From Thermoplasmatales archaeon SW_10_69_26 (lineage in GTDB: Archaea; Thermoplasmatota; SW-10-69-26), in contig PXUB01000041.1 of assembly GCA_003009755.1 (NCBI GenBank), forward strand, positions 1-56,748: a stretch of 56,748 nucleotides of DNA, given 5' to 3'. The position numbers and the translations under genes are program-made. Under the pieces are notes generated by a model. It saw only the letters and a program-made list of their open reading frames with translations. It did no database searches and was not told the DNA's origin. Each line of letters starts with the position of its first letter. Position 1 is the first letter of the stretch. Shown here piece by piece: positions 51,888 through 56,748 of the stretch.

Positions 51888-54290
51888 ATGGGACGCCAAC
51901 GTCTTGCCATCATCATCGCGTTCGTCACGATCGTGGGCGGGATCCCCGCCGTCGGAGCTGAACACCTGAGCGTCGGGTACGAGGACGCGCCCGGCGTCGC
52001 TCCCGACGAGGCTCCGGAGGACAAGTCGGTGGACGCCGACGCCTACGACCGGGGGACCAAGACCGAGTGCTTCGCGTCGAACGGCTCCTCGGCCGACGAG
52101 ATCCAGGAGTCCCGCGACGCCGACCCCTTCTGCGGGGAGCTCCGCTACCAGGACGATAACGAGCTCGCCCAGGAGAGCCCGAAGGATCAGACGTTCCTCT
52201 CGGACGAGATCGGGACCTTCGACGTGCGCGCAACGCGAAGCTACATGCTCGCGCACGAGGCTCGCCTTATCCACCAGGACGAGCAAGTGGGCGCCTGCCA
52301 GCCCTTCTGCGAGGACAACCTGGCCGGGCAGCTCGCCTGGGAAGCCGTCCACACGGCCGGCTCCGAGGCTGGTCTCACGGACAACGCTGGTGATGCGGAC
52401 GACAAGGAGCGCGAGGACCGCCTGCAGATCTACGGCGCCGACATCCACACGCCGACGGCCCGGTACGCGCTGCAGGAGGCCGGCACGCACGAGATGGACG
52501 GCTGGTTGATCCCGGGCACCACGCGCTCCTTCGTCGCCTTCCTCGAGGACGGTGAGGGCGACCCGATCGGCGAAGACCGGCTCTCGACGATGGTCGGGGA
52601 TGCCGACCTTCCGCAGGGCGCGATCCCCAGCATCTGTGGCTGGACCCCGGGTCGTGACTTCGGCGGCACAGGCGACGCCGCCACCTGCGAGGTCGAGTTC
52701 GAGTTCGAGGGCAACCGGGAGCAACGCAGCGACTTCAAGGGCGGCTACAACGACAAGTGTGCCTCTGCAGGGTACGTGTGCGGGGCCAGTGCCGGCGGCG
52801 CCTGGTACGCCAACTTCGACCTTCTTGCGCCGTTCGCCACAACGGACTATGTCAAATGGCACTGGGTCGTTGCTCCGACGCTACCTGAGTGCGGGGTGCA
52901 GGAGCCTGGCTTCCAAACGGAGACCGACACCCAGCAGCCGTTCTTGGCCCACGATGTCGACGTGTACACGCCCGCGACGGCGCTGGCCAACTCCGAGGAC
53001 GCCCGCAACTCCCCGGTCGTCGCCGACACGGCCCTGGAGGTCGGCACTACGCAGGCTGAGGAGGTGCTCGAAGACGGGATCGACGCGCTTCCGGACACGC
53101 CCGTGGACGACCCGCTCCCCGAGGACACCCCGGCCGACGAGGTCTCGACGTCGGCCTTCCTCAAGGGTGACCGCGTCGAGCCCAACGCAGCGCCCGATGC
53201 GAATCCACTCGAGGACACGAGCCAGAGCCTGCTCCCCGACGAGGACCTGACTCGATCGGTCGACGACCCCTGCGAACAGCTGCAGGGCTCCGAGACCGAG
53301 GACACGATCGACCCCTGGGTCGACCTCATCGACGGTGAAACGGTCGAAGAGGCGACGACTGGCGTCCAGGAGCTCGCCGAAACAGAGACCGGCGTGTCAT
53401 CCCAAACACCCGGGCTCTACGGCGATGAAGCTCCGAGCCACGACGATGACAACCATCCCGGCCCGGAGATCTACCACACCTCGGGCAACGTCGGCATGTT
53501 CACCGACAAGGACGACGACGGGGCCTACGACACGCTCCCCGGCGACACCGTCACCTTCAGCGGCTCGAAGCTGGATTCGGCCCAGATCGAGGAGGTCGGC
53601 GCCTACCCGATGATCTGGGACGTTCGCGTCCAGGAGACACAGGACGGGTTCGAGCTCGACGAGGGCGCCTCCGGTTGCCAGGTCAACGGTATCCCGCTGA
53701 CGAAGGGTGCCGCCCAGGCCGGCTACGGCGGGGAGACGGGCCTGTTCCAGGCCGTCTACCTGCAGGAGCCGACCGTCGTCTTGGACGACGCCTCTGGCGA
53801 GGCGACCCCTTACGTTGAGGGCAACAACATCTACCTCTTCCTCAGCAACAGCGCCCGCACGATGTACGACTCGGACACCGACACGGAGCTCGACGGCCAG
53901 ATCGACTCGGTGCTCGCCGAGCTTTCCGCGTACGCGAAGGGCCAGGTCGGCACCGCGCCTGATGTCGTCAGACCCGGCGACGAATTCGGCCGCTCCTCGG
54001 ACTACGGCCCGCAGTGCATCGAGGACACTGGCGGCTTCTCGCTGGAGCTGTCCTTCACGCACACCTGCCAGGTCGACTGCTCCGGGGACACGATCGTGAC
54101 CGGCTACACCTTCGAGGCCGACCGCCCTGAGGGCACGATCGGCGGCGGTGACCTCTTGCCCGTCTTCGAGCCGCAGAACGAGGGCTACGACTTCGGTGAA
54201 GGCACCCACACCTGGATCGACGTCGATCCCTTCGACAACGACTCCGACCGCAACGCCGACGGGTCCAGCGCCCCGCCCACGGGCGAGTAG
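51888..54290 (+). CDS. large secreted acidic protein of unknown family
   Basis: 800 residues; ATG preceded by GGAGG at 6 nt. Signal peptide: RQRLAIIIAFVTIVGGIPAVGA. The mature protein is very acidic with scattered cysteines (e.g. TECFASNGS, FCGELRYQDD, GACQPFCEDN), a low-complexity Asp/Glu/Pro stretch at about 410-480, and a C-terminal domain with SDYGPQCIEDTGGFSLELSF, GDTIVTGYTFEAD and a final DPFDNDSDRNADGSSAPPTG. An aspartate-rich ending DxDNDSDRNAD resembles a calcium-binding loop. There is no membrane anchor. No family recognised. A broken duplicate of its last 100 residues lies 1.4 kb upstream, with the small peptide gene and transposase between them. Confidence 0.75.
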   Translation: MGRQRLAIIIAFVTIVGGIPAVGAEHLSVGYEDAPGVAPDEAPEDKSVDADAYDRGTKTECFASNGSSADEIQESRDADPFCGELRYQDDNELAQESPKDQTFLSDEIGTFDVRATRSYMLAHEARLIHQDEQVGACQPFCEDNLAGQLAWEAVHTAGSEAGLTDNAGDADDKEREDRLQIYGADIHTPTARYALQEAGTHEMDGWLIPGTTRSFVAFLEDGEGDPIGEDRLSTMVGDADLPQGAIPSICGWTPGRDFGGTGDAATCEVEFEFEGNREQRSDFKGGYNDKCASAGYVCGASAGGAWYANFDLLAPFATTDYVKWHWVVAPTLPECGVQEPGFQTETDTQQPFLAHDVDVYTPATALANSEDARNSPVVADTALEVGTTQAEEVLEDGIDALPDTPVDDPLPEDTPADEVSTSAFLKGDRVEPNAAPDANPLEDTSQSLLPDEDLTRSVDDPCEQLQGSETEDTIDPWVDLIDGETVEEATTGVQELAETETGVSSQTPGLYGDEAPSHDDDNHPGPEIYHTSGNVGMFTDKDDDGAYDTLPGDTVTFSGSKLDSAQIEEVGAYPMIWDVRVQETQDGFELDEGASGCQVNGIPLTKGAAQAGYGGETGLFQAVYLQEPTVVLDDASGEATPYVEGNNIYLFLSNSARTMYDSDTDTELDGQIDSVLAELSAYAKGQVGTAPDVVRPGDEFGRSSDYGPQCIEDTGGFSLELSFTHTCQVDCSGDTIVTGYTFEADRPEGTIGGGDLLPVFEPQNEGYDFGEGTHTWIDVDPFDNDSDRNADGSSAPPTGE

Positions 54291-54308
54291 GTCCGAGCCA
54301 CCCACCTA

Positions 54309-54347
54309 GGGGCCCCGAGGGCCCCCTTTCCCTCCTCCTATCTTTTT
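54309..54347 (+). terminator. hairpin plus T-tract after the 800-residue protein
   Basis: GGGGCCC (54309-54315) pairs with GGGCCCC (54319-54325), followed by CTTTCCCTCCTCCTATCTTTTT. The final T-run also forms part of the TATA box of the next gene. Confidence 0.65.
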
Positions 54348-54350
54348 ATC
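54343..54350 (+). promoter_or_regulatory. TATA box of the biotin carboxylase gene
   Basis: TTTTTATC about 25 nt before the GTG at 54373, supporting a leaderless start there rather than at the upstream in-frame GTG (54358) or TTG (54361). Confidence 0.55.
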
Positions 54351-54372
54351 CTACGAGGTGTTGACAGCGACG

Positions 54373-55872
54373 GTGTTCGACAAGGTCCTCATCGCGAACC
54401 GCGGCGAGATCGCGGTTCGCGTCATCCACGCCTGCCGCGAGATCGGTGTCTCGACGGTCGCCGTGTACTCGGAAGCCGACGAGGACGCGCCCTTCACCCG
54501 CCTGGCGGACGAGGCGGTTCCGATCGGCGGAATGTCCCCGGCCGACTCTTACCTCGACCAACAGGCGATCATCGACGCCGCCGAGGACACGGGCGCCGAA
54601 GCCATCCACCCGGGCTACGGGTTCCTCTCCGAGAACCCGACCTTCTCCCGGGACGTCACCGACGCAGGCCTCACGTTCGTGGGCCCCTCCGCGGACGCCA
54701 TGGAGGCCATCGGCGACAAGGTCCAAGCCCGCGAGACGGCTCAAGAGGTCGGCGTCCCGACCAGCCCTGGAAGCGAAGGCGGCGTCGCCGATCCCAAGGA
54801 GGCCGAGAAGATCGCCCGCGAGATCGGGTTCCCGGTCCTGTTCAAGGCCGCCGCCGGCGGCGGGGGGATGGGCATGCGCCGCGTGGACGACCCCGACGAG
54901 CTGCGCCCGGCCTTCGAGGAGGCCAGCCAGCAGGCCGAAAGCGCCTTCGGCGACGGCCGCCTGTTCGTCGAGAAGTTCCACGAGCGGCCGCGCCACATCG
55001 AGATCCAGCTCGTCGGCACCGAGGACGGAGCCATCCACTTCGGCGAGCGCGAGTGCTCGATCCAGCGCCGCTACCAGAAGCTCGTCGAGGAGGCCCCCAG
55101 CCCGGCCGTCGACGCCGAGCTGCGCGAGGAGATGGGCCAAGCCGCCTGCCGCCTGGCCGACCAGGTCGGCTACCAGAACGCCGGCACCGCCGAGTTCCTG
55201 CTCACCGAGGAGGGCTTCTACTTCAACGAGGTCAACGCCCGCCTGCAGGTCGAGCACACCGTGACCGAGATGGTCACCGGCATCGATCTCGTCAAAACCC
55301 AACTGCGCGTGGCCGCCGGCGACGATCCCGAAGTCAGCCAGGACGAGGTCGGCTTCCGCGGGCACTCGCTCGAGCTGCGCATCAACGCCGAGGACCCGCT
55401 GCGCGACTTCGCGCCCAACCCGGGCACGCTGTCCGCCTACGAGGAGCCCGAGGCCCCCTTCGTCCGCGTCGACAGCGGCATCGAGGCCGGCGGCGCCATC
55501 CGGCAAGAGTACGACTCGCTGATCGCCAAGCTCATCACCTGGGGCCGCGACCGCGAGGAGTCCCGCGCCCGTGCCCTCAACGCCCTGCGCGGGTTCGAGG
55601 TGGACGGCGTCCCGACCACGATCCCCTTCCACGTCGCCGTGCTCCAAGAGGAGAACTTCGTGAACGGGAACCTCACCACGAACTACCTCGACGAGGTGCC
55701 CGTCCTCGACGAGGTGCAAGGCAAGGCCGACGACGAACAACGACGGAGGGGTGCGCGCGTGGCCGCGATCGCCGCCGCCCTCGAGCAGACCGGCGGCCTG
55801 TACGCCGTCGCCCAACAACGACCGCTCGAAGGGGCCGAGCCGGCCACCTGGACCCAGGAGGGTCACCGATGA
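54373..55872 (+). CDS. biotin carboxylase subunit (acetyl/propionyl/pyruvate carboxylase)
   Basis: 499 residues, GTG start. It carboxylates the biotin of the partner carrier protein using ATP and bicarbonate. Motifs: KVLIANRGEIAVRVIHACRE, AIHPGYGFLSENPTFSRDV, ATP-grasp glycine loop FKAAAGGGGMGMRRVDDPDE, FHERPRHIEIQLVGTEDG, ERECSIQRRYQKLVEEAPSP, and the active site FNEVNARLQVEHTVTEMVTG. The last ~50 residues are the usual C-terminal extension. The carrier gene follows with an ATGA overlap. No carboxyltransferase gene is in the window, so the acceptor (acetyl/propionyl-CoA or pyruvate) is undecided. Confidence 0.93.
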   Translation: MFDKVLIANRGEIAVRVIHACREIGVSTVAVYSEADEDAPFTRLADEAVPIGGMSPADSYLDQQAIIDAAEDTGAEAIHPGYGFLSENPTFSRDVTDAGLTFVGPSADAMEAIGDKVQARETAQEVGVPTSPGSEGGVADPKEAEKIAREIGFPVLFKAAAGGGGMGMRRVDDPDELRPAFEEASQQAESAFGDGRLFVEKFHERPRHIEIQLVGTEDGAIHFGERECSIQRRYQKLVEEAPSPAVDAELREEMGQAACRLADQVGYQNAGTAEFLLTEEGFYFNEVNARLQVEHTVTEMVTGIDLVKTQLRVAAGDDPEVSQDEVGFRGHSLELRINAEDPLRDFAPNPGTLSAYEEPEAPFVRVDSGIEAGGAIRQEYDSLIAKLITWGRDREESRARALNALRGFEVDGVPTTIPFHVAVLQEENFVNGNLTTNYLDEVPVLDEVQGKADDEQRRRGARVAAIAAALEQTGGLYAVAQQRPLEGAEPATWTQEGHR

Positions 55873-56342
55873 ACGTGACGCTCGTGCTCGACGGCGAGAC
55901 CTACGACGTCGACGTCGAAGCCACCGACGAGGGCACCTACAGCGTCCAGGTCGGCTCCGAACCCTTCGAGGTCACCCTCGCCGAGGAGGGCGAGGGCGTG
56001 GTCTGCTCCGTGGACGACGTCCGGCACGAGATCCTCCGCCGCGGCCGCTCGCTCGTCGTCGACGGCGAACCGGTCGACGTCGGCGTCCGCGAGCTCGCCC
56101 AAGCCAGCATGGGCGCCGGGGCCGGGGCTGGCGGCGAGGTCACACCCCCGATGCCGGGCGAGATCGTCGAGATCCTCGTCGACGAGGGCGACCAGGTGCA
56201 AGCCGGCGACAACCTGCTCGTCCTCGAAGCGATGAAGATGCAGAACGAGATCACGGCCCCCGGCGACGCGACCGTGGAGGAGATCCTCGTCGACGAGGGC
56301 CAGGCCGTCGAAGCCGAGGACGTCTTGATCGGGCTCGGCTGA
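55869..56342 (+). CDS. biotin carboxyl carrier protein
   Basis: 157 residues, ATG overlapping the stop of the carboxylase (ATGA). N-terminal ~85 residues form a beta-rich domain (LVLDGETYDVDVEATDEG ... RRGRSLVVDGEPVDVGV) as in archaeal propionyl/pyruvate carboxylase small subunits; a Gly/Ala hinge (MGAGAGAGGEV) leads to a biotinyl domain with PPMPGEIVEILVDEGDQV, the biotinylation site VLEAMKMQNEI (Lys of AMKM) and TVEEILVDEGQAVEAEDVLI. It works in trans with the carboxylase encoded just upstream. Confidence 0.94.
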   Translation: MNVTLVLDGETYDVDVEATDEGTYSVQVGSEPFEVTLAEEGEGVVCSVDDVRHEILRRGRSLVVDGEPVDVGVRELAQASMGAGAGAGGEVTPPMPGEIVEILVDEGDQVQAGDNLLVLEAMKMQNEITAPGDATVEEILVDEGQAVEAEDVLIGLG

Positions 56343-56412
56343 TCACGCCGACGCCGAGTCGGGACGCGCCAGGCGACTCGTCGATCTCGAGACCCGGCGT
56401 CCCTCCGCCCAT
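56343..56412. other. non-coding start of the terminal repeat region
   Basis: Short GC-rich stretch after the carrier-protein stop; contains no gene. It leads into the repeated element below; together 56343-56748 hold no credible open frame. Confidence 0.5.
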
Positions 56413-56748
56413 CGGGGGAGTCAGGTGGGCTCGTGGTCATCCGAGCATCGGGCCGGGCGGTGGGTGTCGGCCAGCGATGCTCGGACTTCGTACGAACCTC
56501 GCGAGGCTCGGTTCGTACTCGTTCGGGACGGCGGAGCCGGAAGGCGAAACCTCGGAAGCCTCTGGCTCGGCGGTCGTTCAGTGGAGGCTGGCCGGGCCTG
56601 CCAGTTCGGAAGACGTGTTCCTCGTTCGGATCTGGACTCGGGGGAGTCAGGCGGGCTTGTGGTTATCCGAGCATCGGGCCGGGCGGTGGGTGTCGGCCAG
56701 CGATGCTCGGACTTCGTACGAACCTCGCGGGGCTCGGTTCGTACTCGT
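56413..56748. repeat. direct repeat of a 110-bp hairpin element, cut by the window end
   Basis: Copies at 56413-56522 and 56639-56748 (period 226 bp) differ at only about five positions. Each contains a first hairpin CCGAGCATCG/CGATGCTCGG, the linker ACTTCG, and a second hairpin TACGAACC/GGTTCGTA, the same layout as the units at 2364-2632. The second copy reaches the window edge, so more copies may follow. The spacer 56523-56638 is unstructured except for short GC pairs. Confidence 0.8.

Noticed and set aside
54358-54372. Earlier start (GTG 54358) of the biotin carboxylase gene
   Set aside because: It would lie only about 10 nt after the TATA box, before the expected transcription start; GTG 54373 fits a leaderless mRNA.

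Overview
The window comes from a high-GC archaeon, almost certainly a halophilic or halotolerant euryarchaeote. Archaeal markers include ribosomal protein S3Ae, RNase P protein Rpp21/Rnp4, tRNA-splicing endonuclease, TmcA, Trm5-type methyltransferase, diphthine synthase, archaeal-type phosphoglycerate mutase, PurS/PurL/PurQ, and archaeal TATA boxes 25-30 nt before tRNAs and leaderless genes. Nearly every protein is rich in Asp/Glu and poor in Lys, the usual sign of a salt-in proteome. I cannot fix the class from sequence alone; a haloarchaeal relative or a halophilic Thermoplasmatota member would both fit.

Layout. 1-2304: partial helicase, secreted LVIVD beta-propeller protein, RNase P subunit. 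2305-5981: tRNA-Thr(GGT), radical SAM protein, ubiquitin-like protein, tRNA-Glu(TTC), a Pro/Gln-rich small heat-shock protein, and two stretches of strongly structured palindromic DNA. 5982-8459: decayed IS110-type transposase fragments around a DUF433/PIN-like gene pair. 8460-10691: TmcA. 10868-22694: cell-surface island with a 1135-residue PKD protein, a small RHH-like regulator, a 2393-residue surface protein and a membrane zinc-ribbon protein. 22759-28906: pyruvate kinase, a small zinc protein, and the purS-purL-purQ-endA operon (minus). 29001-31927: two translationally coupled secreted or membrane-anchored proteins. 31928-33313: decayed DNA including a LigD-type polymerase remnant. 33314-34031: HEPN/MNT pair. 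34315-38717: tRNA-Thr(TGT), Trm5-like enzyme, DUF454 protein, diphthine synthase, YchF GTPase, membrane protein. 38717-39053: a large structured palindromic element. 39069-46382: bactofilin-like protein, HAE3-type RND transporter, ApgM, DUF92 protein, S3Ae. 46565-49956: secreted esterase-like protein and a membrane protein pair. 50200-54290: accessory patch with a pseudogene copy of a secreted protein tail, a small cysteine-rich secreted peptide with an apparent AUA start, a broken IS6-like transposase, and the intact 800-residue secreted paralogue. 54373-56342: biotin carboxylase plus biotin carrier protein. The window ends in a tandem-repeated structured element.

How it fits together: core information-processing and central-metabolism genes are interleaved with surface-protein genes and with small islands of decayed mobile DNA. 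The most notable signals are (i) the overlooked 78-residue six-cysteine secreted peptide at 50622-50858, and (ii) a family of intergenic palindromic elements, several with a common hairpin - ACTTCG - ACGAAC/GTTCGT hairpin layout, two of them next to tRNA genes and one flanked by a copy of the tRNA 3' end.
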